Positions 37,584-49,709 are shown, counted from the first letter of the stretch. The stretch is 58,140 nt of DNA from Psychromonas sp. psych-6C06 (GCF_002835465.1 NZ_PIZM01000014.1:1-58140); one strand, 5' to 3'. The notes: generated by a model not told the origin, from the letters alone. A program made the numbers and translations.

Positions 37584-37701
37584 AGAGCATAAACCCAAAG
37601 TAACCTTCTTTAATAATAGCTAACTTTCATAGCACTAATTAAAGAAGAGAAATAATTATTTTAACAAGTGGAAGTTTGTAGTGCCGGATAATTTAAGCCT
37701 A

Positions 37702-38238
37702 TCAACCTTTTAATTTCGCGTGAAAATGCTTCTTGAACTTATTAAACTTTGGGCTGATAACCATCGCACAATAGCCTTGATTAGGGTTTTTAAGGTAGTA
37801 GCCTTGGTGGTATGCTTCTGCTGTGTAAAATTGCGTTAATGGTTCAAGCTCAGTTACAATTGGTGCTAAGAATACACTTTGCTTCGATAAAGCATCGATA
37901 TATTGTTGGGCGAGTTGCTGTTGAGTTTTATCATGATAAAAAATAGCAGAACGGTATTGTGTGCCGATATCATTACCCTGTCGATTGAGTTGAGTCGCAT
38001 CGTGCAGGGTAAAAAAGATAGCCAATAGGTCTTGATAAGTTATGATACTTTCATCAAAAGTAACTTGAACCACTTCAGCATGACCAGTTTGCCCAGTACA
38101 AATATCATCATATGAAGGGTTAAGAGTTTGCCCGCCAGTATAACCTGATATAGCACTATCAACTCCCTTGAGAGAGTTAAAAGCTGCTTCAATACACCAA
38201 AAACAGCCACCGGCAAATGTTGCGATTGAATAAGTCAT
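37702..38238 (-). CDS. msrA: Peptide methionine sulfoxide reductase MsrA
   Basis: 178 residues. TFAGGCFWCIEAAFNSLKGV holds the catalytic Cys of the GCFWC motif; SGYTGG, GHAEVVQVTFD and FYTAEAYHQGYY are further family motifs. Reduces the S-form of methionine sulfoxide in proteins using thioredoxin. Immediately downstream of bamE, with the stop of bamE touching this ATG, so they form an operon. Confidence 0.96.
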   Translation of the reverse strand: MTYSIATFAGGCFWCIEAAFNSLKGVDSAISGYTGGQTLNPSYDDICTGQTGHAEVVQVTFDESIITYQDLLAIFFTLHDATQLNRQGNDIGTQYRSAIFYHDKTQQQLAQQYIDALSKQSVFLAPIVTELEPLTQFYTAEAYHQGYYLKNPNQGYCAMVISPKFNKFKKHFHAKLKG

Positions 38239-38679
38239 CTAATTAATAATCGGTGCAGCGTTATCGGTAACAGGAGTGCCATCATCACTGTTACTTTCTG
38301 CTGCAGCGTTAGGAGCGGTTTTACGATTAGGTTTTACTAATGGGTTCTCACGAATATCATCATCTCTTTGGATACGCATCAGTACATTCTTCGAGAAGAC
38401 CAGTAAAATTTGTTCTTGTTGAATATCTTCACCACCTGGTTTGATGTAGCGAATATAATACCACTTTGACGAGTCAAACTGGTCGATTAGCATCGGAGAA
38501 CCGAGAATAAAAATGACTTGCTCCTGTGACATGCCTATTTCTAGTTGTGAAATTTTTTCTTCTTCAATGTAGTTACCCTGGGTGACATCAATTTGGTAAA
38601 CAAAGGTATCGTAAAGAAATGAGCAACCTGATAATGAAAAGGTTAAAAAGAGGGCACTGGCTATTTTTTGTATTGGCAT
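38239..38679 (-). CDS. bamE: Outer-membrane assembly lipoprotein BamE (SmpA/OmlA)
   Basis: 146 residues from ATG 38679; signal [19 protein letters not shown] with lipobox LSGC. The core has the BamE motif [20 protein letters not shown] and [12 protein letters not shown]. BamE supports BamA/BamD in barrel-protein insertion. The Asn/Asp/Ala-rich C-terminal tail (from residue 110) is longer than in E. coli (113 residues in all). The frame is open upstream to 38763, but that would bury the signal peptide. No clear Shine-Dalgarno. In many relatives bamE lies beside rnfH/ratA; here it does not. Confidence 0.88.
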   Translation of the reverse strand: MPIQKIASALFLTFSLSGCSFLYDTFVYQIDVTQGNYIEEEKISQLEIGMSQEQVIFILGSPMLIDQFDSSKWYYIRYIKPGGEDIQQEQILLVFSKNVLMRIQRDDDIRENPLVKPNRKTAPNAAAESNSDDGTPVTDNAAPIIN

Positions 38680-38939
38680 TTTGTATTGACACTTTTTTAG
38701 CAATAAGGCTACAACGCATGCTGACATGCGGGAATGAGTTTGAATAATACCCAAGCTAACCACGCTTGTAAAAAGTAAAGTTGAATAATCAGAGCAAGTT
38801 TCACTTTTACTCCGTTATTTGGTAGTAATTTACGTTAATCCAGTGTTAAAAAACGCTTTCAGCTTCCACTCAAGCGCAAATTTCCGTAGAATTCCTGCTT
38901 TGTGCTATCCATTTTAAACTTGTGTTGTGAATTTATCGA

Positions 38940-40211
38940 ATGTCTCTCTTTGCTTTAGGAATTAATCATCAATCAGCTTCAGTTGACCTGCGTGAGAAAG
39001 TCGCTTTTGGTCCTGAGTCTTTACTTGATGCTTACCAACAATTGTTAGCACAAGACAATGTATTAGAAGCGGTGATCGTATCAACTTGCAATCGCACTGA
39101 AATCTATTGCCATGTTGAACAACAGAGTTGTCAGAGTGTGGTGGATTGGTTCTGTGAATTTCATCAAATAGCGCACAGTGAGTTAACCAAAAGCCTTTAT
39201 TGTTACCATGATCAGCAAGCAATTCAACACCTGTTTAGAGTGTCTTGTGGTTTAGACTCATTAGTATTGGGTGAACCACAAATATTAGGCCAAATAAAAC
39301 AAGCCTTTGCGACAGCAGGGCAGGCAAATAGTGTTAATAAACTCTTACACCGTTGGTTTCAACACGCATTCACGGTGGCTAAACGAGTTCGTACTGAAAC
39401 TCAAATTGGTGCTAATGCTATCTCGGTTGCTTTTGCCGCTGTATGTTTAGCGAAACAAATTTTTAGCGATTTAAGTCAAAGCCGTGTATTGCTTATTGGG
39501 GCAGGTGAAACGATTGAACTTGTGGGTAAATATTTAGTTGAGCACGATGTGCCTAATATTACCATTGCTAACCGTACTTTATCCCGTGCGATGGGGTTGG
39601 TTGAGCAGTTTGATGCCCAGGCTATTACACTAGAAGAGATACCAGTTCATCTATTTGAAGCAGATATTATTATCTCTTCAACAGCGAGCCCGTTGCCTAT
39701 TATTGGTAAGGGAATGGTTGAAAGTGCGTTAAAAGCTCGTCGTCACCAACCGATGCTATTTATCGACATTGCTGTACCACGTGATATTGAAGCACAGGTC
39801 GAAGAGTTGCGTGATGCTTATTTGTATAGTGTTGACGACTTACATGGCATCATAGAAGAGAACAAACAAGCACGCCAAGAAGCAGCCATTGAAGCTGAAA
39901 AAATTATTGAAAATTGCGTTAAAGACTTTTGCCACTGGTTGGAGTCATTAAAGGCGGTCGAAAGCATCCGTACTTATCGCAGTAATAGTGAGCAAGTGCG
40001 TGATCAGTTATTACATCGTGCAATGAGCGCAATCGCTAATGGAACAGAAGCAGACAAGGTGCTCAAAGAGCTTGCCTTTAAACTAACGAATAAACTAATT
40101 CATCACCCGAGTCAGGCATTAACACAAGTTAGCCGTAGCGGTGATGATAACGAATTACAAATATTGCGTTCAGCACTCGGTCTGAACGAGGAAGAGAAGA
40201 GAAATCTATGA
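38940..40211 (+). CDS. hemA: Glutamyl-tRNA reductase
   Basis: 423 residues. [20 protein letters not shown] start, catalytic Cys in [27 protein letters not shown], the NADPH-binding [13 protein letters not shown] and a C-terminal dimerisation helix region. Reduces Glu-tRNA to glutamate-1-semialdehyde, the first committed step of tetrapyrrole synthesis by the C5 route. First gene of the hemA-prfA-prmC-sirB2-sirB1-kdsA block; overlaps prfA by 4 nt (ATGA). Confidence 0.98.
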   Translation: MSLFALGINHQSASVDLREKVAFGPESLLDAYQQLLAQDNVLEAVIVSTCNRTEIYCHVEQQSCQSVVDWFCEFHQIAHSELTKSLYCYHDQQAIQHLFRVSCGLDSLVLGEPQILGQIKQAFATAGQANSVNKLLHRWFQHAFTVAKRVRTETQIGANAISVAFAAVCLAKQIFSDLSQSRVLLIGAGETIELVGKYLVEHDVPNITIANRTLSRAMGLVEQFDAQAITLEEIPVHLFEADIIISSTASPLPIIGKGMVESALKARRHQPMLFIDIAVPRDIEAQVEELRDAYLYSVDDLHGIIEENKQARQEAAIEAEKIIENCVKDFCHWLESLKAVESIRTYRSNSEQVRDQLLHRAMSAIANGTEADKVLKELAFKLTNKLIHHPSQALTQVSRSGDDNELQILRSALGLNEEEKRNL

Positions 40212-41299
40212 AAGCATCAATTATTGCAAAACTGGAAGGGTTAGTTGAACGTTATGAGGAAGTTCAAGCAATGCTTGGCGACCCTGATACGATGGGCGAT
40301 CAGAATAAATATCGTGAATTAACAAAAGAGTATTCTCAGCTCGAAGTTGTAGTGCTTTGCTTCCAAGCATATCAAGGTAGTCTTGAAGATTTAGAGGCTG
40401 CCCAAATGATGCTTGAGGATGATGATCCTGAAATGAAAGAGATGGCCGTTGAAGAGGTTAAGGAAGCTAAAGCAAATGTAGCTAAACTATCTGACGACTT
40501 ACAAATCTTGTTACTACCTAAAGATCCTAACGATGATCGTAACTGCTATATCGAAATTCGTGCCGGTGCGGGGGGGGATGAAGCTGCTATTTTTGCGGGT
40601 AATCTATTCCGCATGTACAGTAAATACATCGATACTAAAAAATGGCGCCTTGAATTAATGAACAGCAATGTTAGTGAGCAAGGTGGTTACAAAGAGGTTG
40701 TCGCTAAAATTGAAGGTGAAGGTGCCTACGGTATTATGAAGTTTGAGTCTGGTGGTCACCGTGTACAACGTGTTCCAGAAACTGAATCACAGGGGCGTAT
40801 TCATACCTCTGCTTGTACCGTTGTTGTTATGCCTGAAATTCCAGAAGCAGAAGCTATCTCAATTAATCCAGCTGATCTAAAAGTCGATACTTTCCGTGCA
40901 TCGGGCGCGGGTGGTCAGCACGTTAATAAAACCGATTCTGCAATTCGTATTACTCATATTCCAACGGGGACAGTTGTTGAATGTCAAGACCAGCGTTCAC
41001 AACATAAAAACCGAGCACAGGCGATGTCTGTTCTACAGGCGCGTTTACAACAAGCTGAAGATGAAAAAAATCAAAGTGAAGAGCAGGATATTCGCCGTAG
41101 CTTAGTTGCAAGTGGTGACCGAAGTGAACGTATTCGCACTTATAACTACCCGCAAGGTCGAGTGAGTGATCACCGTATTAACTTGACGTTATACCGTCTA
41201 AATGAAATTTTAGAGGGAGAGTTAGATGCGCTTCTCGATCCAATTTTACTTGAAGATCAAGCTGATAAATTAGCGGCTCTTGCACAGGGTGATTTTTAA
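40208..41299 (+). CDS. prfA: Peptide chain release factor 1
   Basis: 363 residues. The GGQ motif in [20 protein letters not shown] catalyses peptidyl-tRNA hydrolysis, and the codon-reading tripeptide is Pro-Glu-Thr in [15 protein letters not shown], the RF1 (UAA/UAG) type Px[13 protein letters not shown] is encoded over an 8-G run at 40570-40577. Its GGQ glutamine is the target of PrmC, encoded next. Confidence 0.97.
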   Translation: MKASIIAKLEGLVERYEEVQAMLGDPDTMGDQNKYRELTKEYSQLEVVVLCFQAYQGSLEDLEAAQMMLEDDDPEMKEMAVEEVKEAKANVAKLSDDLQILLLPKDPNDDRNCYIEIRAGAGGDEAAIFAGNLFRMYSKYIDTKKWRLELMNSNVSEQGGYKEVVAKIEGEGAYGIMKFESGGHRVQRVPETESQGRIHTSACTVVVMPEIPEAEAISINPADLKVDTFRASGAGGQHVNKTDSAIRITHIPTGTVVECQDQRSQHKNRAQAMSVLQARLQQAEDEKNQSEEQDIRRSLVASGDRSERIRTYNYPQGRVSDHRINLTLYRLNEILEGELDALLDPILLEDQADKLAALAQGDF

Positions 41300-42133
41300 T
41301 TGCGTATCGATGATGCACTAGTGTGGGCACAGTTTCTGTTATCGGGGAGTGGTTCACCTCGACTTGATGCAGAGGTATTACTGGCGCATGTGTTAGAGAA
41401 AGAAACTATCTATCTCATGACATGGCCTGAGCGGGATATTAGTGCCACCGACAAGGCAAGTTTTGAAGCGTTAGTTGAACAGCGCATTAATGGTGTACCT
41501 GTTGCTCACTTGACTGGCACTCGTGAATTTTGGTCATTGCCTCTAAAGGTAAATAACTCGACGCTTATCCCAAGACCAGACACTGAAATATTGGTGGAAA
41601 CAGCACTTAACCTCTGTGCTTCTAATGCAGCCATTTTGGATTTGGGAACAGGCTCAGGGGCAATTATTTTAGCGCTTGCCAGTGAGTTACCGCAGGCAAC
41701 CTGCACTGCCGTTGATTTTAGCGAGGATGCAGTATCGCTAGCACGAGAAAATGCGACATTATTAAAGATTAACAACGTTAGCATCGCTCAAAGTAATTGG
41801 TTTGATAATGTACAGGGGACATTTGATGTGATCGTATCAAATCCGCCTTATATCGCTGATAATGATCATCATTTAAAAAAAGGTGATGTGCGCTTTGAAC
41901 CTCTGTCAGCTTTGGTGTCCGCAGAAAATGGGCTTGCCGATATTCGTTTGATTGCTGAGCAAGCTATTAGGTATTTAAACGATAACGGATATCTTCTTAT
42001 TGAACATGGTTTCGAACAAGGCTCTGCTGTTCGAGATATTTTTACATCGCTCGATTATCACAACATAAATACAATAAAAGATTATGGCGATAACGACCGT
42101 GTAACCGTTGCCACATATAAGAGTATCAAATAA
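41300..42133 (+). CDS. prmC: Release-factor glutamine methyltransferase PrmC (HemK)
   Basis: 277 residues from a TTG that follows the prfA stop with no gap. SPRLDAEVLLAHVLEK, ILDLGTGSGAIILALASELP (SAM site) and the NPPY motif in VIVSNPPYIAD are family hallmarks. Methylates the Gln of the GGQ motif of RF1 and RF2. The TTG start is accepted because the N-terminal helix only fits the family from there. Confidence 0.95.
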   Translation: MRIDDALVWAQFLLSGSGSPRLDAEVLLAHVLEKETIYLMTWPERDISATDKASFEALVEQRINGVPVAHLTGTREFWSLPLKVNNSTLIPRPDTEILVETALNLCASNAAILDLGTGSGAIILALASELPQATCTAVDFSEDAVSLARENATLLKINNVSIAQSNWFDNVQGTFDVIVSNPPYIADNDHHLKKGDVRFEPLSALVSAENGLADIRLIAEQAIRYLNDNGYLLIEHGFEQGSAVRDIFTSLDYHNINTIKDYGDNDRVTVATYKSIK

Positions 42134-42172
42134 TTAATTATGCTCAGACATTAAACAAGCAGGAATATAACA

Positions 42173-42559
42173 ATGTACGGATTTCTTAAGCATGCACATT
42201 TAACATTTATCTTAATTGCTGTTGTGTTATTTATTTTAAATTTTTATTGGCTAAAAACGGGTCATAAAAATGCGCAAAAAGCAGTTTTTCAAAAAATACT
42301 TCTACATACACACTTAACCATAATTTTACTTGGTGCTTTGTTGTTGTGGTTTTTGCATATCAATCCATTTAATGAACATGGTTATTGGGCTTTAGAAAAA
42401 ATTATTGCCTTTGGTGCTTACATTGCCATGGTGAAAAGTGCCTTATCGCCCAATAAAGCGACAAAATTACAAGTAATCAGCTTTCTTGGTGCCTTTGGCT
42501 GGTTGGCTTACATTGGAAAACTTGCAATGACTAAGCAAGCGATATTATTAGTAGGATAA
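42173..42559 (+). CDS. SirB2-family membrane protein
   Basis: 128 residues with four hydrophobic segments (about 8-27, 43-62, 73-92, 100-118); the opening MYGFLKHAHLTFILIAVVLF is typical of SirB2/YchQ. Function unknown; always found between prmC and sirB1/kdsA. Ribosome site caggaat before the ATG. Confidence 0.88.
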   Translation: MYGFLKHAHLTFILIAVVLFILNFYWLKTGHKNAQKAVFQKILLHTHLTIILLGALLLWFLHINPFNEHGYWALEKIIAFGAYIAMVKSALSPNKATKLQVISFLGAFGWLAYIGKLAMTKQAILLVG

Positions 42560-42562
42560 AAT

Positions 42563-43417
42563 GTGACTGATACTTCCATAGAAATTGCTCACAATAGTGA
42601 GCCAGTAGTGACGTTAATGAATGAGCAGTTTGATTTCGACAATTGTTCACTGTTAACAGCGGTATTAACCGTAGAGTCTGAAATTAGTGGTTTAAGCATC
42701 GCTAAATTTGAAGACAGCTTGCGCCTGCAACAATTAGTGGTGAAATCTAAACTAGTTACTTATTCTGAGAGTAATAAAGAAAAGTTGTTGATGCTATTAG
42801 ATATTCTCTACAAGCAACAGGGGTTTGAGGGCGATTGGAAAGCATTTTTTAAAGTGAAAAATGCACTGCTTTCGCGCGTATTTGCGCGCCGTAAAGGTAT
42901 TCCAATTAGTTTGGGGATTCTTTTACTCGATTTTTTATCGTTATGTGAATTTGAAGCGCAGGGGATCTGCTTTCCGAGCGGTTTCTTAATTCGTATAAGC
43001 CTTGAAAATGAGGTGGTTTATTTAGACCCCTTTATTGGTGAATTAGTCACATGGGAACAGCTAGAGCTTAAAGTACGCGGTCAGTTAGGGAATCATGCAA
43101 AACTAACGCTTGATATGCTGAAACCTGATACCAATGAAACTATTGTTAAACGTTTTATTAACGTATTAAAAGCCGCTTATATTCAAGCAGAAAAAATCGA
43201 AATTGCACTATTATGTAGTGATATTTTATTACGCCTTGATCCAGAAGATGCCTATGAAGTACGTGATCGTGGCTTTTTGTTTCAGCAACTTGATTGTTTA
43301 AGCTTAGCGCGTAATGATTTTGAATATTTTATGAAGCACCACCCTAAAGATCCGATGGTTCATATTTTACAAAAACAAATCCAAGAGATGAACTTTGACA
43401 GCCAGGTAATACATTAG
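42563..43417 (+). CDS. SirB1-family protein (transglutaminase-like fold with TPR)
   Basis: 284 residues from a GTG at 42563, 3 nt after the sirB2 stop; an ATG 2 nt earlier is out of frame and reads ATG-TGA. ALLSRVFARRKGIPISLGIL and EAQGICFPSGFLIRI are the family core; a TPR-like pair lies near the C-terminus (LDPEDAYEVRDRGFLFQQLD). Related to YchA; proposed roles vary and none is settled. Cytosolic. Confidence 0.9.
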   Translation: MTDTSIEIAHNSEPVVTLMNEQFDFDNCSLLTAVLTVESEISGLSIAKFEDSLRLQQLVVKSKLVTYSESNKEKLLMLLDILYKQQGFEGDWKAFFKVKNALLSRVFARRKGIPISLGILLLDFLSLCEFEAQGICFPSGFLIRISLENEVVYLDPFIGELVTWEQLELKVRGQLGNHAKLTLDMLKPDTNETIVKRFINVLKAAYIQAEKIEIALLCSDILLRLDPEDAYEVRDRGFLFQQLDCLSLARNDFEYFMKHHPKDPMVHILQKQIQEMNFDSQVIH

Positions 43418-43483
43418 TAATTATTCGTTGCCTCACCTGTACGCTAACTAAAAGGTCGGTAACACAATGATAAAGAGAGATAA

Positions 43484-44725
<1,242 letters not shown>

Positions 44726-44732
<7 letters not shown>

Positions 44733-45817
44733 GTATTTTATTATATTGTCGGCCCGGTTTCGAAAACGATTGTGCTAACGAAATTCAGGATAAAGCATCT
44801 GAATTAGAGATATTTGGGTATATCAAAACCGTGCGTCATAGTGGCTTTGTATTTTATCAGTGTTATAACCCCGAAGAGGTGGAAACCTTAGCGCAGTCGA
44901 TTAATTATGCACAGCTTATTTTTGCGCGTCAGATGATTGTTGTGAAAGCTTTTGTTGAAAATTTACCGCTAGATGATCGTATTAGCCCTATCTTAGAGGT
45001 CACCCGTAACTTGCCAATGGGTGGCGATATTTATGTTGAGACACCAGAAGGCGATGAAACCAAACCATTGCTGACTTTCTGTCGTAAATTTACTGTGCCA
45101 TTGCGTCAAGCATTAAAAAAACAAAACAGTTTAACAGCCAAAGAAAACCGCAAAAAGATATGTTATCACCTTTGCTTTTTAGATAATCAATCTACTTATA
45201 TCGGTTATTCAATCCCGAACAATCGTAGTGAACTGTATATGGGGATCACCCGTTTACGTTTCCCAAGCGAAGCACCGAGTCGCTCAACATTAAAATTAGA
45301 TGAGGCATTTCAAGTCTTTTTAACGCCTGAAGAGCAAGAAACACGGTTAACATCAGGCATGCGCGCGGTTGATTTAGGTGCATGTCCGGGAGGTTGGACT
45401 TATCAGTTAGTAAGACGTGGTATGTTTGTCAGTTGTGTTGATAATGGTGCAATGGCTGAAAGCCTGATGGAAACGGGTCAAGTAACACACTTTATGGAAG
45501 ATGGTTTTAAATTTGAACCAGAGCGTAAAAATATCTATTGGTTAGTCTGCGATATGATTGAAAAACCAAAACGAGTGGCGAAATTAATGGCTAACTGGTT
45601 GATTGAAGGTTGGTGTAAAGAAGCTATTTTTAACCTTAAATTACCGATGAAAAAGCGTTATCAAGAAGCGTCTCAGGATCTAAAAATTCTCACCGATATG
45701 CTTGAAGAAGCAGGCATGACCTACCAGTTACAAGCGAAACACCTTTATCATGATCGCGAAGAGATAACTGTTCATGTGAGTGTTATCGGTAACGTGTGGG
45801 GCAATGTAAAAAGTTAA
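44726..45817 (+). CDS. rlmM: 23S rRNA 2'-O-ribose C2498 methyltransferase RlmM
   Basis: 363 residues (366 in E. coli). N-terminal THUMP-like part ([16 protein letters not shown]), SAM-binding [20 protein letters not shown], and the KDKE-type catalytic residues in the C-terminal Rossmann fold ([30 protein letters not shown]). Modifies C2498 near the peptidyl transferase centre. Overlaps the DUF423 gene. Confidence 0.96.
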
Positions 45818-45819
45818 AT

Positions 45820-46719
45820 ATGAAAATAGACCTAACCGCATTAGTAACTGAAAGTCGCAATCAAGCTTCGGAGCAGATTGATAACTTATCTACCATTGAT
45901 ATGCTTAGCGTGATCAATAACGAAGATAAAAAAGTGGCTGAAGCAGTCGAGAAAAACCTACCTGAGGTTGCAAAACTGGTTGATCTAGTCGCAACTGCCT
46001 TTTCAAAAGGAGGGCGATTAATTTACAGTGGAGCAGGCACTTCAGGTCGATTAGGAATATTAGATGCAAGCGAATGCCCTCCAACCTACGGCTCAAAACC
46101 AGAGCAGGTAGTTGGTTTGATCGCTGGTGGCCATAAAGCCATTTTAAAAGCGGTCGAAAACGCTGAAGATAATGCCCAATTAGGCGCTGCTGATCTACAG
46201 CAAATAAACTTCAGCCAAAATGATGTGTTAGTAGGTATTGCAGCCAGTGGTCGCACTCCCTATGTGATTGGCGCAATGCAATATGCATTAGCACAGGGGG
46301 CATGTGTGGCATGTATCAGTTGTAACCCGACAAGCCCAATGACAGAACTTGCGCAGATTGCTATCACACCTGTTGTCGGAGCTGAAGTTGTCACTGGCTC
46401 TTCTCGTATGAAAGCAGGCACGGCTCAAAAACTGATTTTAAACATGATCACCACGGGCGCAATGATTAAAACTGGTAAAGTGTTTGGTAATTTAATGGTT
46501 GATGTTGAAGCAACAAACGCTAAACTTTTACAGCGACAAAAGAACATCGTGGTCGAAGCAACGCAATGCTCACTAGAGACCGCCGAGCAAGCATTATCTG
46601 CCTGTGATAACCACTGTAAAACAGCTATTTTAATGGTGTTGCTGAATATCGATGCGCCAGATGCACAGCAAAAACTTCAGCAAAAAGGTGGTTTTATTCG
46701 GGCTGCATTAACCGACTAA
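45820..46719 (+). CDS. murQ: N-acetylmuramic acid 6-phosphate etherase
   Basis: 299 residues from ATG 45820, 2 nt after the rlmM stop. [20 protein letters not shown] and ECPPTYG are the SIS-domain active site; [17 protein letters not shown] is a second signature. Splits the lactyl ether of MurNAc-6P to GlcNAc-6P during peptidoglycan recycling. No murP or anmK gene is adjacent. Followed at 12 nt by the LrgA-like gene. Confidence 0.95.
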   Translation: MKIDLTALVTESRNQASEQIDNLSTIDMLSVINNEDKKVAEAVEKNLPEVAKLVDLVATAFSKGGRLIYSGAGTSGRLGILDASECPPTYGSKPEQVVGLIAGGHKAILKAVENAEDNAQLGAADLQQINFSQNDVLVGIAASGRTPYVIGAMQYALAQGACVACISCNPTSPMTELAQIAITPVVGAEVVTGSSRMKAGTAQKLILNMITTGAMIKTGKVFGNLMVDVEATNAKLLQRQKNIVVEATQCSLETAEQALSACDNHCKTAILMVLLNIDAPDAQQKLQQKGGFIRAALTD

Positions 46720-46731
46720 CAAAGAGAAATT

Positions 46732-47106
46732 ATGCCAACGTTATTGAATAAAATTTTCATTTTTGCACGTGGAGCCTTCATCATTCTTTTGTTTCTTGCT
46801 ATCGGTAAAGTACTGAGTGCACAACTTCCCATCGTTTTTCCGAGTAGTATTATCGCTTTAATTTTGTTGTTTCTCAGCTTAACAACAGGGCTGATAAAAA
46901 TAGAGTGGGTATTAGTCACGGCTAATTTTATTCTTAAATATATGGTGATCCTTTTTATTCCGTTAGCAGTGGGGCTGATTAATTATTTTGAACTACTGGC
47001 GGATAATTGGATGGTGATTTTATTTTCAATTTTCTTTACTTCTTTTCTTATTATGCTGAGCGTTGGGCACTTATTCCAAACGTTGAATAAAAAGAGTAGG
47101 CCCTGA
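46732..47106 (+). CDS. LrgA/CidA (YohJ)-family membrane protein
   Basis: 124 residues, four hydrophobic segments; FLAIGKVLSAQLPIVFPSSI matches the holin-like CidA/LrgA family. Always paired with LrgB, which begins 1 nt after this stop. Suggested roles are control of murein hydrolase export or pyruvate/glycolate transport; neither can be decided here. Ribosome site aaagag before the ATG. Confidence 0.88.
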   Translation: MPTLLNKIFIFARGAFIILLFLAIGKVLSAQLPIVFPSSIIALILLFLSLTTGLIKIEWVLVTANFILKYMVILFIPLAVGLINYFELLADNWMVILFSIFFTSFLIMLSVGHLFQTLNKKSRP

Positions 47107-47107
47107 T

Positions 47108-47785
47108 ATGTTTGTTTATTTAGCTTTACCATTAACCTTGGCGGTATTTTTCTTAAGTAAATACCTTTATTCGCGTAAACCTTGGCCCATTTTGCATCCA
47201 TTTTTAGTCTCAATGGTTGTGTTAATCGCTTTGCACCTTATTTTTAACTTGGATTATAGCGACTATGAATCAGGTACCTTTTTATTAAATGCGATGTTAG
47301 AGCCGGCAGTTGTTGCACTTGCTATTCCGCTGTATCAGCAAGTGCACTTAATTAAACAAAAACTCACTATTATTTTAATCAGTTGTTTACTCTCTGTGTT
47401 TATTGCTTTTACTGTAGCTTTTTATCTGCTACCAATATTAGGTGCTGATTTGGTTACCTCTGCATCAGTGGCTGGGCAGTCCATCACCACTGCTATAGCT
47501 GTTGAAGTGAGCCGTAGTTTAGGTGGCATATTATCTCTTACTGCAGCGATGGTCGTTTTTGCTGGTTTGTTAGGTGCAACTGTTGGGCGATCATTCTTAC
47601 ATTTCGTAGGTGTTAAGGATAAACAAGCGGTTGGCATTGCGGTAGGTTGTGCATCACATGCGCTAGGGACCGCAAAGTTATTAGAGGAATGCCAAGAAGA
47701 GGGCGCGTTTTCATCACTTGCTTTGATTGTCTGTGCCATTTTTTCAGCACTATTAATGCCACTGTTTTATACCTTGTTGTTTTAG
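47108..47785 (+). CDS. LrgB/CidB (YohK)-family membrane protein
   Basis: 225 residues with about seven hydrophobic segments. The signature EPAVVALAIPLYQQ and VAGQSITTAIAVEVSRSLGG are characteristic, as is GCASHALGTAKLLEE near the C-terminus. Works with the LrgA-like partner. Ends the rightward run that begins with kdsA or the DUF423 gene. Confidence 0.9.
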   Translation: MFVYLALPLTLAVFFLSKYLYSRKPWPILHPFLVSMVVLIALHLIFNLDYSDYESGTFLLNAMLEPAVVALAIPLYQQVHLIKQKLTIILISCLLSVFIAFTVAFYLLPILGADLVTSASVAGQSITTAIAVEVSRSLGGILSLTAAMVVFAGLLGATVGRSFLHFVGVKDKQAVGIAVGCASHALGTAKLLEECQEEGAFSSLALIVCAIFSALLMPLFYTLLF

Positions 47786-47844
47786 ACTTTATTATGGTTT
47801 AAAGCAGATATCTCTGCGGGTTGGTATTAATTGGCATGAGATAC

Positions 47845-47871
47845 AAAAAAACCGACTATTGTCGGTTTTTT
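47845..47871. terminator. Bidirectional terminator between the lrgB-like gene and purN
   Basis: Stem aaaaaaaccgac / gtcggtttttt with loop tatt; strong on both strands. Confidence 0.9.
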
Positions 47872-47873
47872 AA

Positions 47874-47947
47874 TAATATCAATCGATTAAAGCGTGGGCT
47901 CTACACTTTCTCAGAAAAGCAAAGCCACTATTTATTTCGTTTGTTAT
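47874..47947 (-). repeat. Dispersed MITE-like repeat, minimal copy 10
   Basis: Opens taatatcaatcgattaa (complement of the right end of copy 5) and closes ccactatttatttcgtttgt (complement of its left end); most of the centre is gone. Confidence 0.65.
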
Positions 47948-47966
47948 CAGCACTTATCAGGATTGA

Positions 47967-48620
47967 TTAATCGGCCGCGTAACCGTTTTCAGGTAACACA
48001 CTACCATCAAGTATCGCTTCACTTCCGTGCATCGTTAAACGACCAGCTAGAAACCACTGCGCGACTAATGGATAGATCTGATGCTCCTGTGTTAACACAC
48101 GCTCACGAAGATCTTCTGCGCTATCATCACTGAAAACAGGTACCTTCGCTTGTAATACCGTCGGGCCACTGTCTAGCTCTGGTGTTACGAAATGTACTGT
48201 TGCTCCATGAACTTCATCACCAGCATCAATCGCACGTTGATGTGTATTAATACCAGGATACTTAGGCAATAAAGATGGGTGAATATTAATCATCTTACCT
48301 AGGTATTTGTTCACAAATTCAGTACTTAAAATACGCATGAAACCAGCAAGAATAATTAAATCTGGTTGGTGCTTATCAATCTCATCAGCTAATAATAGAT
48401 CGTATGCCTCGCGTGAGGCAGATCCTTTGCTTGCGACAACAACATCTGTAATAGCGGCTTCGCTTGCGCGTTGCAAGCCAAAAACATCTGCTTTGTTACT
48501 GATAACAGCAACAATTTCAGTTTGTTGACCATCCAATGGCTGCTTATGTAACTTATCAATGATCGCTTGCAGGTTAGTGCCACTACCAGAGATAAGTACA
48601 ACAATCTTTTTAGTTGCCAT
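47967..48620 (-). CDS. purN: Phosphoribosylglycinamide formyltransferase PurN
   Basis: 217 residues. KIVVLISGSGTNLQAIIDKL, ILAGFMRILSTEFV and the catalytic NIHPSLLPKYPG with downstream GATVHFV and DSGP. Transfers formyl from 10-formyl-THF to GAR, step 3 of purine synthesis. Starts 4 nt after purM, in one operon. Confidence 0.97.
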   Translation of the reverse strand: MATKKIVVLISGSGTNLQAIIDKLHKQPLDGQQTEIVAVISNKADVFGLQRASEAAITDVVVASKGSASREAYDLLLADEIDKHQPDLIILAGFMRILSTEFVNKYLGKMINIHPSLLPKYPGINTHQRAIDAGDEVHGATVHFVTPELDSGPTVLQAKVPVFSDDSAEDLRERVLTQEHQIYPLVAQWFLAGRLTMHGSEAILDGSVLPENGYAAD

Positions 48621-48624
48621 TGAC

Positions 48625-49662
48625 TTAGTTAATCTCTACTTGAGATTCGCCTTCAGCAGCATCTTCGATGTGCCCTAGTACCCAAGCGTTTTCACCTTGT
48701 GCTGTTAAGATCTCAACCGCTTTCTCTTTATCTGCAGCTGGTACAACAATCATCAGACCAACACCACAGTTAAATGTGCGGTACATTTCTTCAGTTTCAA
48801 CGTTCCCGTTTTCTTGTAACCAGTTGAAGATTGCAGGCCACTCCCAGCTCTTACCATCCACAACCGCTTTGCTGCCTGCTGGTAATACACGTGGAATATT
48901 TTCCCAGAAACCACCACCAGTAATATGCGAAATAGCATGTACAGGACAGTTTTTAAGTAACTCTAAAGTTGATTTAACGTAGATTTTAGTCGGTGTTAAT
49001 AGTGTGTCACCTAGTGTTGAGTCACCAAATGGTGCGCTAGTATCTGCTTTTGAAACTTCTAAAATTTTACGTACTAACGAGTAACCGTTAGAGTGTGGAC
49101 CACTTGAACCCACTGCAATTAATGCATCACCGGCCGCTACTTTAGTGCCATCGATTGCTTCAGACTTTTCTACAACACCAACACAGAAACCAGCGATATC
49201 GTAATCATCACCTTCATACATGCCAGGCATTTCAGCAGTTTCACCACCGATTAATGAACAGTTAGATTGGAAACAACCTTCACCGATACCAGTTACTACG
49301 TCTGCCGCCACATCAACGTCTAATTTCCCCGTTGCGTAGTAATCTAAGAAGAACAGAGGCTCAGCACCTTGTACGATTAGATCGTTTACACACATCGCTA
49401 CTAAGTCGATGCCAACAGTATCGTGTTTTTTTAGGTCAATCGCTAAACGAAGCTTTGTACCAACACCGTCAGTACCAGCAACTAATAAAGGCTCTTTGTA
49501 GCCAGTTGGTAGTTGACATAATGCGCCGAAACCACCTAATCCACCCATTACTTCAGGGCGTTTAGTGCGTTTTGCTACACCTTTGATACGTTCAACTAAT
49601 GCTGTACCTGCGTCAATATCTACGCCAGCGTCTTTATAGCTTAAAGAGGTTTTTTCGTTGCT
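48625..49662 (-). CDS. purM: Phosphoribosylformylglycinamidine cyclo-ligase PurM
   Basis: 345 residues from a GTG at 49662 (reads [20 protein letters not shown]), with gagga 7 nt upstream; this equals the E. coli length. The frame is open to a TTG at 49680, but that would overlap the ribosome site. [36 protein letters not shown] and [16 protein letters not shown] [14 protein letters not shown] are signatures. Step 5 of purine synthesis (AIR synthetase). Confidence 0.97.
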   Translation of the reverse strand, partial: SNEKTSLSYKDAGVDIDAGTALVERIKGVAKRTKRPEVMGGLGGFGALCQLPTGYKEPLLVAGTDGVGTKLRLAIDLKKHDTVGIDLVAMCVNDLIVQGAEPLFFLDYYATGKLDVDVAADVVTGIGEGCFQSNCSLIGGETAEMPGMYEGDDYDIAGFCVGVVEKSEAIDGTKVAAGDALIAVGSSGPHSNGYSLVRKILEVSKADTSAPFGDSTLGDTLLTPTKIYVKSTLELLKNCPVHAISHITGGGFWENIPRVLPAGSKAVVDGKSWEWPAIFNWLQENGNVETEEMYRTFNCGVGLMIVVPAADKEKAVEILTAQGENAWVLGHIEDAAEGESQVEIN

Positions 49663-49690
49663 CACTTGCAATCCTCGCAATTTTATTTGT

Positions 49691-49709
49691 AAAAACGGTT
49701 ATCGTTTTT
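49691..49709. promoter_or_regulatory. Inverted repeat in the purM/DUF2066 divergent region
   Basis: aaaaacg / cgttttt with centre gttat, a perfect 7-nt palindrome 29-47 nt before the purM start. It has the CG core of PurR sites but too few other matches to call it one. Confidence 0.3.

Noticed and set aside
49691-49709. PurR operator before purM
   Set aside because: The palindrome has the central CG but matches only about 7 of 16 consensus positions; listed only as an inverted repeat.
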